This document shows, one piece after another, positions 1 to 9,793 of a stretch of DNA of 32,078 nt (positions within the stretch are counted from its first letter, which is position 1; each line of letters opens with the position of its first letter). The DNA comes from Purshia tridentata (taxonomy: Eukaryota > Streptophyta > Magnoliopsida > Rosales > Rosaceae): positions 1 to 32,078 of the forward strand of contig QANT01006885.1 in NCBI GenBank assembly GCA_003254885.1, read 5' to 3'. Under the pieces are notes generated by a model. It was given only the letters and a program-made list of their open reading frames with translations, did not search any database and was not told the origin of the DNA. The position numbers were made by a program, and so were the translations under genes.

Positions 1-631
1 CTCTTGACAAATGGTCAAAAAATGTTAGGGTCCGAATTTGAATATGAGTGCAAGATGACCAAAATATTTGTGCTCATGTCATCCTCAAGCCATTATGTAG
101 CCGCCATTTTATCAAATTGTCAAAAAGAAAATTGACGAAATTAAAAATTAAAGTAAAAAATTTACTAAACTTGCTTTTTCTTATATAATTAAAAATTAGA
201 GATAATTAAAAATTAGAGATAATATAACTCAATCTACTCTCATTTCATGAACTTTACTTTATCCCTTCTTAGTATAAACTTCATTACATTAAACAATGCT
301 TCTAGTTCATTTATATGAGTATATCTAGATCCACTATATATTCATTTGTTTCTGATCAGTTGTCTTGTGGCTTTCAATCGCAATGACTTTATTTCTGCAT
401 TTCTTCATAGGCCAAATGTGAAAATAAACCTTTATGGGAAAGAGAAACACATCATGTGGCTGTCCTCATCATGAAACTACAGAAGCACATGTATTGTGCA
501 TATCAATCCATGCTTCAAAGTAAATCTTGCTTCCTTTCATTCCCCTGAAATATAAGATAGCTTAGATATGATCAAAAACATAAGTGAGCAGAAAAGCAAA
601 GCAAGCTTGCTCATAAGCAATCTGTTCATGT
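1..631. other. AT-rich intergenic sequence
   Basis: I see no gene here. The sequence is AT-rich, with a short direct repeat of the type 'aattaaaaattagagata' near 187-222. The right end lies just downstream of the minus-strand GRF gene and should contain its 3' UTR. Confidence 0.5.
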
Positions 632-1192
632 TCAGCAAATCCTTATAGCCTGCACAATGTGTATTACTAGGGCATCGTCTTCCTCATCCAATTTATCATC
701 TGCTATGTATAGCTTGTCAATAGGGGGCATAAGATCCGATTCATTTGCCATCTTAATGCTGTTCTTAAGACCAACAAGCTCAGATTTCACAGTTGATAGT
801 TGTGAGGTTAACTCTGATCGTTCCCTATCCCATTCAGTCCTTTCATAATCATGTTCCAGTTGGATCACATCCAAACTATCTTGTAGTTTAATGCACTCAT
901 GGCGGATAAGATTTAGCTCATCGGTTTGTCTATCACCTGTTGGAGCTAGTTCATCATACCAATGGAAGAATTCACATTGCTAGCAACATTAATAACAAAA
1001 CTAATTAGGGCAAAAAGGTCATCTGAACAATCTAGGTTTTTTTTTTAATAAAGAGAGTAACGTACTTACAGCAGCAATAACCTTCGGACAATTATAGAAC
1101 AACCTAAACGGGTTTTTCAAGGTTTGAGATACTCTCAGTTTTGCGGGAAGCCCACAAAGACATTTCAGTTCAGAATCTTCAGGGGAATTCAT
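632..1192 (-). CDS. GRF-type zinc finger protein with C-terminal coiled coil, two exons
   Basis: On the minus strand, exon 1 is 1192-1082 and exon 2 is 979-632, joined across a 102-bp GT-AG intron in phase 0, giving about 152 residues. The zinc-binding cysteines are split by the intron: the KCLCGLPA motif and FYNCPK are in exon 1, and QCEFFHWYDEL opens exon 2. That is the CxC...C...C pattern with the C-x-F-F-x-W ending typical of GRF zinc fingers, which bind nucleic acid. The namesake Gly-Arg is not kept: the sequence reads NPFRLFYNC. After about residue 60 the protein is charged and heptad-like (VIQLEHDYERTEWDRERSEL), so probably a coiled coil. Many plant GRF proteins end in a membrane helix; this one ends with a short hydrophobic IVQAIRIC. 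The start at 1192 is chosen because it directly precedes the finger. An in-frame ATG at 1363 or an upstream exon is possible. Such genes are numerous in plants and often decayed, so expression is uncertain. Confidence 0.7.
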
Positions 1193-1363
1193 CCTGTAAA
1201 ATGTGATTCCTGTAGACTTCAAACATTCTTTGTGAGAGAACTTGAAGCAAAAGACATTTCCTGCAAGAAATTCTATCAAACAGGCATTACAAACAACCTC
1301 AGTTGGTCCACCATTTGTTAGTCCATCAATACTTTCAAAATTGTTACAAACTTTAATCAACAT

Positions 1364-3809
1364 GCCATTGTTAGTCCATTAATATTCAATACTTCCAACA
1401 ATATTATAAGCTTTTATAAAACATATCATTGTCTTGTACATATACTGACAACCATATATCTATACCTCACGTCTAAACCTGACTAGGTAATTGAATCAAT
1501 GAGATTATTCGACCTGAATCCAAGCAAAACAATTTATTCCAACCTCAACTCTCCCAACAACATGCTCCATTTTCATAATAGTGTGTTTCTCTAAAGGAAA
1601 ACAATGGAACAATGGCTGCTATAGGATTATCACCTGAAGTGGTACCTTAAACCGTACCTCTGCTTTTCTGATTTGAAAGGTTCACATGATTATCAGCTAG
1701 GAACAAAAAGGTACTTTACATAACAGTAATATATTACAAATTGGTACTTCACATTCTCATGAGCTCATATGCACTTTCCCAGAGACCTACTCCATTATAT
1801 CAAAGATGAATTTCTAATGAAGGAGAAGAAGTTTTGTCCCCAATAAAGCTGGTAAATTCAGATTTCCTATAAAACCATGATGGCTGCATAGTTTCCAGAT
1901 TGTGTGCCTCAGTATTATTCATGTGATAATTGGCTCAATACAAAAGCAATGATAAAGTCCAAGAAGTGATAGAGGACTGAATAGATTTGAAACTTCGAAA
2001 AGAAAAAGGGAGGAAAAGAAAATTCACTTTGAAGATTGATTGATTTCACGGAAAATTGATGTAGTACTTCTTTGCCTGTGATTCGCTTTTCACCATATAA
2101 CAATAGCCCCTGAAAATAGAGCAAAACCATTCTAGTAACTGCATTGCCAATTCCAATGAGAGATAAAAAAAAAAAGTCTAGTAATGAGACGAGAGGAATA
2201 GAAACTGCAGGCAGAACAGAGAGTCACAGCCATTGTCCATGGCTGCTTGAGTTATGGACAGGCGCTTACAAGAGGAATAATTTTTTCTTTTGGACAAGTG
2301 CTTAATAGGGGGTGACTAGGCTGGCCTAGAACACTAGACTAGATGAAATTATTTCTTGTGAAAAATCAGAAAAGTCCTTAGCTTAAGCAGTTCAGTATAG
2401 GATGGGGTAGTAATAAGGGTAAATTTTAGATTCAAATTCATCCTAAGTTTTTTGTGTCGCTGTATATTTATTCACTCTATGCATTTGCTTTTCTTAGTAT
2501 ACTATACCAACCTCTTGTGCAGTATTCATGCCATAGTTTCATATTCATTCCCAACACAATACCCACCCAGCCTAGCACCTTAGCACATTGTTATCATCAA
2601 GAAGTGAAGACAAGTGCACCAGATGAGAAAGTCGAACAAAAAGCTTTTGCAAATTTCCGTGAAAACAAGCACAACCTGAATTGCAGGGATTTCCTCAATG
2701 AAGGAGGAAAAATTAAAATTTATGGACAAGCAATATAAAGAATTCCAAAATGACCAAAGGGGACATGCAAACAACAATTGAAATCCCAGAATTGCCAGAT
2801 ATGACTACTTCATTTTGTTACTCACAGACCACATATGTCAGAATGAACTAACTTAGAGCTTGGCCGCAGGACTGACTGAACCAACAGTCACCACTGCACC
2901 CAAATTTGGCTATATTAGACATGTATGGGTCTAACCCACAACCCCCATTTTGCCAATGACACAATCTAATCAGTATGTTAAGCCTTATTTAGCCTCTATA
3001 TCAGCACAAAGCATGCAAATCCAGTATTGTGTTTCATTATACCAAATATGAAACAAAATTTAGCATTCAATTTGTCAGAGTGTTTGGTTTTAAAGGGAGC
3101 TTATGCAACCCACCTAAAGACGACTCAACCCATTACCAGTTCCAAGTTAACAACCCAATTCACAGTCAATAATAACATTGGAGATCAAGCATAAGAACCG
3201 GTTTAGACTTATTGAGATTCTGTTCTGGAACTGTTTGTCAGGTAACAATACCAAGGACAGTCATTTAATTATAAATAAAAAAAAGCGTACAATGCATCAA
3301 ATCTTTTAAAGTTGAAACCCATCTAACACAGACAATGCAACTATACAAACAGAACAAAAAGGCCAACAGTAATGACAGTTTAATGAAAGATGGAATTTTT
3401 TAAGGCGTTCTTCAATTGAGAAAAAAAAAGCCCAGAAAAAAGAAGCAAAAGAACACGGACCTGAAGCAGGCGATGTATAATATGCCTCAATTATCAAGTC
3501 GTCGGGCAAAGATCCATTAGCTAACAACAACAGGCTAATAGGCTACGGAGCTCAACCTCACGACGCTCTCAACATTTTGGTGCGTAAAGTAGAAATATTG
3601 GAACTTGAAGGGGTATTATTATATTGGTGCGTCAAAAAAAAAAGGGAAATTATTCTGCCTTCACTATATTAATTATATTTTTGGCTAGTTTAGCGACACC
3701 TGTACACTTATTTTATAATTATTACTTTGCCCCTCGTCCAAGAGTAGTACTGCCAGACTTCGCCACGTTTGTTTCACCTTCTTAACAAGGATTGACTTAG
3801 TTAAGACTT
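1364..3809. other. Intergenic sequence with unassigned exon-like pieces
   Basis: I recognise no gene in this 2.4 kb. Two minus-strand pieces look a little like exons. One is at about 2110-2050: a good polypyrimidine acceptor followed by an open frame reading GLLLYGEKRITGKEVLHQF. The other is at about 3530-3463: an open frame reading ANGSLPDDLIIEAYYTSP, ending at a GT donor. Neither has an in-frame ATG and the phases do not join simply, so I do not call a gene. Confidence 0.3.
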
Positions 3810-4118
3810 TAAGGCCTCGTTTGGTGTTTAGAATTGAATTAGAAATAATAAAAAGTAAATTCATGTGTATTTAAGGAAAAAGATGAAGTTTTTCTAACTT
3901 AAAGGAAGAATATGGAAAGAAAATGGCTTAACCACAAGGAAAATGTTATCCTTGCTAATCCCCACTATTTTGAAGGGATTGGAAAGAATAAGTTTTCTTC
4001 ATAATTTATCTATCTTATTCCCAACTTTTTTATTCAACTTAGAAATTTCTTCTTCAAATACAAATGAATTTGTCACTTATCCTTTCCAATCCAATCCTAG
4101 ACACCAAACGAGGCCTAA
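3810..4118. mobile_element. Tourist-like (PIF/Harbinger) MITE with TAA target duplications
   Basis: The element body is 3813-4115 (303 bp). It starts GGCCTCGTTTGGTGT and ends with the inverted match ACACCAAACGAGGCC. It is flanked by the 3-bp direct repeat TAA at 3810-3812 and 4116-4118, the target duplication expected for PIF/Harbinger insertions. The inverted similarity continues well inward (for example aaattcatgtgtattt near 3858 pairs with the complement near 4050-4070), so the whole element can fold back. It has no transposase coding capacity, so it is non-autonomous. Confidence 0.85.
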
Positions 4119-4265
4119 GCTTATATTTAGTAAGCTTGGATTTCAAAAAACCTGGCCTTAGGGAATCATGTTCAACTTAAATGAGCCTCCTTAGGTGGGC
4201 TTAGTGATACCCATCAGAATCTAGGGGTTTAGCTAAGAACCCTTTTTTCTTTGTCCTCTCTCGTC

Positions 4266-4576
4266 TTCCTCTTTTTCTTCCTGCCTCACCATAAATCCAC
4301 CACCTCCTACCCTTCACTCTCTCACTTTGTGCTCCTCTAATGGTTGCCTCTGCTGCTATAGACGAAGCCAACCCTCTTCTCCAGGACTTCGACTTCCCTC
4401 CCTTCGATGTCGTTGATGCCAAGCAAGTGCGACCTAAGATTTGAGCCCTCTTGCGGAAGCTTGTATGAATTTTATTTTATTTCGAAAATTTATATCTTCT
4501 TATTTGAGTTTTTGGGGTTTTATGATATTGTTCATTTTTACGTTTGGTTTATGGGTTCTTCATGTTTTTGTTTTTA
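4266..4576 (+). pseudogene. 5' fragment of a cytosolic oligopeptidase A gene, copy 1
   Basis: An ATG at 4340 opens a frame containing ANPLLQDFDFPPFDVVDAKQ, followed by VRP. This is close to the N-terminus of plant cytosolic oligopeptidase A (M3 thimet-like metallopeptidase). The frame stops after 34 codons at a TGA (4442-4444), where copy 2 has TGC, so this copy is broken. After the stop the same frame would read ALLRKL and then meets GTATGA, which looks like the exon 1 donor. What follows resembles intron 1, and no later exon, including the zinc-site HExxH exon, is present in the window. Upstream is a pyrimidine-rich leader typical of a 5' UTR. This is a captured gene start, not a working peptidase. 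Confidence 0.7.
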
Positions 4577-4887
4577 TTCCTCTTTTTCTTCCTGCCTCAC
4601 CATAAATCCATCACCTCCTACCCTTCACTCTCTCACTTTTTGCTCCTCTAATGGTTGCCTCAGCTGCTATAGACGAAGCCAACCCTCTTCTCCAAGACTT
4701 CGACTTCCCTCCCTTCGATGTCGTTGATGCCAAGCAAGTGCGACCTAGGATTTGCGCCCTCTTGCGGAAGTTTGTACAAATTTTATTTTATTTCGAAAAT
4801 TTATATCTTCTTATTTGAGTTTTTGGGGTTTTATGATCTTGTTCATTTTTGCGTTTGGTTTATGGGTTCTTCATGTTTTTGTTTTTA
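4577..4887 (+). pseudogene. 5' fragment of a cytosolic oligopeptidase A gene, copy 2
   Basis: This is a second copy of the same 311-bp unit, directly adjoining copy 1 and about 95% or more identical by eye. Its ATG is at 4651. Here the frame continues past the copy 1 stop as VRPRICALLRK and runs into intron-like sequence, stopping about 55 codons from the start. The putative donor has changed to GTACAA. There is no downstream peptidase exon before the next gene. A truncated, unspliced product is possible in principle, but I infer a non-functional fragment. Confidence 0.7.
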
Positions 4888-5537
4888 TTTTGTTCATGTT
4901 TGGCTGTGTATTGAATTTGGGTTTTTTGGGGTTTGGCTTTGATGGCTTGCATATGATGTGATTTTATAGAAGAGTGATGAATTAGATTTTAGGGTTCCTT
5001 TTTGGTAAATTTTGATTTTTGTTATTTTAGTCCTATATTGTGCCAAACATAAAGATAATTCTTAGCTAACTTAGTCCATGCCAAGCCAATCTATGCTACT
5101 TCTTATAGTTAGTCCATGCCAAGACAATCCTGTTAAAAAAAGGGGTAGAGTTCGTGACTGGCCATTTATGATGATACATACCCGATTAAACCAATGAATG
5201 GGAACGAAGCAACTACTCCTTTCATGGTAACATATTCATTTCAGATGACAATAAGTAGAAAAAAATGTCAGATTAATTAACAATTACAACAATTAGATTG
5301 GAAATCTAGTATTATTAAAAGAGATAAGGAAACATAGAGGCGATGACAGTCCATACATAGAGGGTTGAAGAGCTGGTTTTGCTGCGGTGGTTGGTGGTTG
5401 TTGGTTTATTATATATTTTACATAACAAAGAACCCTAAAGTACTATATTGTTATTTTCTAGTTGTTCTAGACATATGACAAGGATAACTACTTTAAATAT
5501 TAAAGGGCAAATAAGAAAAAGAAAACTATAATCTTTA
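4888..5537. other. Intergenic sequence
   Basis: No gene seen. It holds a short spaced direct repeat, 'agtccatgccaag', near 5081 and 5112. The right end is probably the 3' UTR of the minus-strand gene that stops at 5538. Confidence 0.4.
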
Positions 5538-7136
5538 TCATACACTCAATTTACCCATAATCAAAGGCAAATCAACCTCATCACACCACTCCACACACCT
5601 TGTCTCAAAATATGGACTGTCCACCTCATTTGGCCAATAACTCAACCAAACCTTCCCTCCTATTCTCCACTTCAACACACTACCTTCCATATCTCTGTTT
5701 AATCTCCACCCAACTCCATCCCCATACTCATCTCCACTCAACACCAAACTCCCCGTTTTAGTAAACGGTCTATTTGCTCCCGCGTACCGTTTTCGAAGAC
5801 CGTTATTAGTCCCGCCACTAGATGGACTCCACGTGGCCACTTCATGACCTGTCGTGTTGTCGCACAACACCGCATCGAAAACTGCCGCGTGTCCCTCCGC
5901 ATCTTGGTCCCACCTCCAATTCCTTTTCCTCGCCGTCGTCGACATCCTCGCTGCCGCTTTCACCTTAGGAATCTTCGATTTCCCGAAACTGCCCTTCATC
6001 ATTCTCTGTAGTTTCACTTCTTTCTCCCCGTTGTCTGTGGACCGGCCCAAACTCAGCCCATGCACGTAATTTGCTCCCACTTCCGGCCCGACCCAAACCC
6101 GAACTCTCGACGGGAAATACTTTTCCTCAGCGTAGTCCACGTTATCACTTTTGTTGAATCCGAGACTCACCACGTGGAATCGTAGATTGTCGACACGTGC
6201 AGTCACCTGTATAAACCCATCGTAGAATCCAACTGAATATTGCACCTGAATAATCGCTTCCACCTGCTGGTGAGCCAGAGCGTATTTTAGCACCGAGTCT
6301 CTATTTTGCACCAACGGAAACTGAGGGTTATCGACGTTGACGGAGCGTGTGGTTTTCATCCCCATTACGGGCGCGTACCCCTTCAACACCCAAAACCCAC
6401 AAGCCTCCGTGGCGTAAGAGAACCCGAGGCTCTGAGACGATGGTGCCAATGCCGTTAAAGTTTGTAAACCTACGCCCACGTCTCTTAACATGCACCATTT
6501 GGCTAACATGTACCCGAGGGTGCGCACGAAGCAAAGCTCTGCGTCCACGCCAACTGTGATCATAAAGGTCCTCAGCGCCGCCGGTGCGTGCTTGCACAAC
6601 AAGGCTTCGAGGTTGGGAGCGAACAGGGACTTGAAGTAGAAAGAGCCGACTTCGCTCGGCGCGTCACACACGCAGAGCCAGAATAGGCGTGTGACGAAGA
6701 CAAGGTCGAAGAAGGCGGACAAAGACTCGGGGGAGTGGGAGTCCATGATCCAGGAAAACGGGTCGGGTTTGAGCTTCTGTAGCTGAGAGCGCGGGCAAGT
6801 GCTAAACTGCGCAGTGGGCGAGCGGGATATGATTTCTTGGAGAAGCTGAAGTAACAGGGGGAGGAACGGTTTGTCTGATGAGAGATTACACGTGTCAGAA
6901 ACCCAGAGAGCCTTTTTTGAGGGGTAAGAGAAACCCTCTAAGCACACAGAGAAGGTCAGTAGTGTGTCAATGTTGGACCCAGATGTCCGCTCAGCCCTGA
7001 GTTGTATGGACTGAGTTGTTGAGTTCATGTTCTGACTTGGCCCGGAGGTAGCGAGTTCAAAAACGAGTGATGAGTTTGACTCGGCCCATTCGGCAGAGTT
7101 GAGAAGCTCGGACATCCATGACCAAATGTCAAGCAT
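5538..7136 (-). CDS. Conserved plant protein of unknown function, single exon, 532 residues from the first ATG
   Basis: This is a long intronless frame, visibly GC-richer than its surroundings. I know the C-terminal style from plant proteins of unknown function but cannot name the family or assign a role. Visible features: a Ser/Leu-rich N-terminal half with no clear signal peptide; a segment VRVWVGPEVGANYVHGLSLG at about 345-364; a basic stretch rich in Lys/Arg at about 385-406 (KSKIPKVKAAARMSTTARKR); WRWDQDAEG at about 407; and a tryptophan-rich end with VLKWRIGGKVWLSYWPNEV at about 488-505. The frame stays open for 45 codons upstream of this ATG, to a stop at 7274-7272, with protein-like content (FKIPASTISNILSTLSQ) but no in-frame ATG. 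The annotated start may therefore be too short. An ATG at 7294 lies in another frame and could join through a one-base indel or a sequencing error. Confidence 0.75.
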   Translation of the reverse strand: MLDIWSWMSELLNSAEWAESNSSLVFELATSGPSQNMNSTTQSIQLRAERTSGSNIDTLLTFSVCLEGFSYPSKKALWVSDTCNLSSDKPFLPLLLQLLQEIISRSPTAQFSTCPRSQLQKLKPDPFSWIMDSHSPESLSAFFDLVFVTRLFWLCVCDAPSEVGSFYFKSLFAPNLEALLCKHAPAALRTFMITVGVDAELCFVRTLGYMLAKWCMLRDVGVGLQTLTALAPSSQSLGFSYATEACGFWVLKGYAPVMGMKTTRSVNVDNPQFPLVQNRDSVLKYALAHQQVEAIIQVQYSVGFYDGFIQVTARVDNLRFHVVSLGFNKSDNVDYAEEKYFPSRVRVWVGPEVGANYVHGLSLGRSTDNGEKEVKLQRMMKGSFGKSKIPKVKAAARMSTTARKRNWRWDQDAEGHAAVFDAVLCDNTTGHEVATWSPSSGGTNNGLRKRYAGANRPFTKTGSLVLSGDEYGDGVGWRLNRDMEGSVLKWRIGGKVWLSYWPNEVDSPYFETRCVEWCDEVDLPLIMGKLSV

Positions 7137-7294
7137 GTTGTTGTTTCTAGTGGAGGTGTTTGCGGGCTGAGAAAGTGTGGAGAGGATGTTGGATATGGTG
7201 GATGCTGGGATTTTAAAGAGGGAGTGAGTGATAATGGGGTTGCCAACTCGGAAACAACACGAACCAAGTGCTTATTTGGTGGTTCTAAGTGCAT

Positions 7295-7753
7295 CTTTGT
7301 GTTAGATTGTGAGGGTTTCGGATTTGATGCATTAAATGAGTTACAGATTAACTTCGTTTTCATGAGTCTTTAATTATATTTCTGGCTTGAAAATTGGGAT
7401 TGAAAATTCGAAATTGTTTGCATGCTACACAATCTCTATAGCAACTGGGGACGTGGAATCTTAATTGGTTCAGTCTTGGGGTCTGGTCGCTTACACGTGT
7501 CGTGTGGGACTGGGACATACATGTCCTGTTTTGAATCGTGGAAAATGACAAAGAAAAAGGACTAATTTATGAATAAATTAATAGCTCATTTATGAAAAGA
7601 CAAGATTAGGCCCAGAACTGAACGTTATTGTACACGGCCCATATCCAGTCCAAATGTATATTTGGGCGAGAAACAGGCCCGTTTTCAGATACAAACCAAG
7701 ATTCGTCAAGCTTCGATTGATTCTTTTGAAGCGATGATCGATATACGCTTGAA
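7295..7753. promoter_or_regulatory. Shared upstream region between divergent genes
   Basis: This roughly 460-bp gap separates the minus-strand unknown gene from the plus-strand LYR gene, so it must contain both promoters. An ACACGTGTCGTGTG stretch at about 7493-7506 holds a CACGTG G-box core, a common plant bZIP/bHLH site. I see no certain TATA box. Confidence 0.45.
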
Positions 7754-8103
7754 ATGGAGAAAGCTCTGAGAGTCTACGCTGAGGTTCTCAGACTAGTGAG
7801 GCTTTTGCCTCAGGACACGAGACCTTACTACGCCAAGTACGCTCGCGAGAACTTCGTCAATTACAGAGAGGTTGAGGCCAACGATGACCAAGCCCTCCAC
7901 GAGCTCTTTCACAGGGCCTACAACCACTCCCTTTGGGTCCTCAACAAGGTTTCCCCAACCCTCTCCCTCATACACACATTTATAATTAATGGGTACACAA
8001 TTGTTTACATTGCTTTCGGATATCCATTTTGGTTTTCTTGTGATTGCAGTACTCTGTGGATCAATCTGCGGCCGATAAGTTGAAGAAGATCTGCTGCTGC
8101 TAG
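7754..8103 (+). CDS. LYR-motif protein (LYRM9-like), two exons, 82 residues
   Basis: Exon 1 is 7754-7948 and exon 2 is 8050-8103, joined in phase 0 across a 101-bp GT-AG intron; together they encode 82 residues. The N-terminus MEKALRVYAEVLRLVRLLP carries an LYR-type helix, followed by RPYYAKYARENFVNYRE with the conserved Arg/Phe of complex 1 LYR proteins, and a C-terminus NHSLWVLNKYSVDQSAADKL. Proteins of this family are small mitochondrial adaptors that bind acyl carrier protein and help assemble Fe-S or respiratory complexes; the exact client here is unknown. Without splicing, the frame reads into the intron and makes a false C-terminus. The protein ends KKICCC, an unusual triple cysteine. 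The match to plant LYR family members is strong across the whole length. Confidence 0.9.
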
Positions 8104-9069
8104 TGGGTCTGCCAAGTGCTCGTTAAAAGGCCCCAAAAGGGTTCTTAACCACTTGGGTTTCTGCTTTTGCGAGCGTGGGTTTGAACGAAATGATTTTTTG
8201 ATTATGCATGTGGAAGAGATTGTGAAATACTTGACAATTTAGTTAACGAGTCATGTAGTCCTGTTTCATCTATTTAGTGCTGCAACGCTATATGGATTTG
8301 AATGTATTTTAAAAATACCTTTAATTAATAATGAGAATGTGTATTACAGATATTTTAATTGTTCATGGTACTCTTCTCTAATTGATATTAGTTTGAAGTA
8401 TTTTACTTGATTCTTCATGCATTTATGTGTTGATTTTTTTCATTCTTTTAATTGAGTTTCTTGGTTTTTTTAATTGGAGACTAGTTGTAGTTGTTTGTGT
8501 ATGAGATCAAAGTATTTTGAAGTGATTTGGTTTTCCATGTGTAGCTCGGTACTGTCCTTGATCTTCAGGTAAATATTAAAACCCTTAATAATGCATGAGT
8601 GCTATTAACATATCTTTTTCAAGGTAACAGAGAAAAACATTGGGGTTGTACCTTTTTTCTCTTAATTATAATTTTTAAGTACTGTCAGAGATGGAGTTGC
8701 CATGAATGAGATAATTCCTGGACATACAGTCTGTCTGTGAGAGCAGTATAGCATTATGCGATAACTTGGACATTGTACAAGTTAGATTCTGTTGTTTTGT
8801 TTGGTGAAGCACATTCTTGACGTTGAGCTGGGATGAAAACTTGGATGACTGGGATTGTTCATTAGGGTATGAAGCATGAGTTAGTGATGATAAACGAACT
8901 TTACAACACAGGCTTACACTTGGTTTGTCTAGGAGGGAGATTAGGACATGAACCCTAAACCTTTAAAATAATAACTAGTAAGTGCTTAGATATATTATAT
9001 TCCTGTATATATTTAAAATTTGTTGAAAATAACTAAATGCATGATAATACTTGTATTAAGTTCTGGGAG

Positions 9070-9106
<37 letters not shown>

Positions 9107-9576
9107 AGTTTTTCCCCTACCCTGTAAACATACACAAAGTCACTTGGGATGTGGTTTTGACTTAGTGGCCATCCAAGAACTCCTGAACCCATGATTCCAT
9201 AAGTTTGGCTGATTGTGGTATTCGGGCCCACAAGTAAAGTGGGTGGACACCAAATTTCTCCTCGTATGAATGAAAAGATGGATCGACACAAAAGTTAAAA
9301 CAGGCCACTCGTTTTACAAGAAGGGGAAAAATAATTCTGATTTCAGTTCAACCATATCTAGAAAGGGATTTGAGATATAATAAATTAGCTTTCCTACATT
9401 TTTCAGTTCATGTGCATGAGAATTACATATTTTTTTCTCTGCTTCTTAAAGCTCAAAGCAATGACTCGAGCTAAGATGATCAAAGGGCTTTTGTATGGGA
9501 AGAAATCAAGTTCTCTACTTAGCCTAATTCTAATTCTTATCTTACTCATCTTTATTATTACAGCTAGCCTCGAGGG
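8104..9576. other. Intergenic sequence after the LYR gene
   Basis: No gene recognised. The first few hundred bases are probably the LYR 3' UTR. The rest is AT-rich and includes the dinucleotide repeat described separately. Confidence 0.4.
9070..9107. repeat. Compound (AT)n(GT)n microsatellite
   Basis: A run of AT dinucleotides is followed directly by about twelve GT units. It is a simple sequence repeat, likely to vary in length between individuals. Confidence 0.9.
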
Positions 9577-9690
9577 CTTATGACCGTTTGAGGCTTCCAT
9601 GGGGCACCTCTCACAAAGAGGTGGGCCCTACAATATATGGGTTCACCTCTTTGTGAAAGGTGCTCCATGGAAACCCCTCTCCTTATGACC
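9577..9690. mobile_element. Miniature foldback element, about 96 bp, with 9-bp flanking direct repeats
   Basis: The body 9586-9681 is almost entirely one inverted repeat. The left arm (9590-9623) and right arm (9644-9679) pair through CCATGG, GCACCT and CACAAAGAGGTG with a few mismatches, around a loop of about 20 bases. The direct repeat CTTATGACC is present on each side (9577-9585 and 9682-9690), the 9-bp length expected for Mutator-like insertions. It has no coding capacity. The hairpin could also feed small-RNA processing if transcribed. Confidence 0.7.
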
Positions 9691-9793
9691 AAAAGGTATT
9701 TAACAGATCACCACATTGATGTTGTCAAACAGATTTAATACGTTATGTTTTCACCTTTTTGATCGAGTACTTAAGCTAGTTATAAGATGAAAA

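Noticed and set aside
6328-6597. Open frames overlapping the 532-residue gene on both strands
   Set aside because: They are other-frame shadows of a long GC-rich coding region and have no family-like content.
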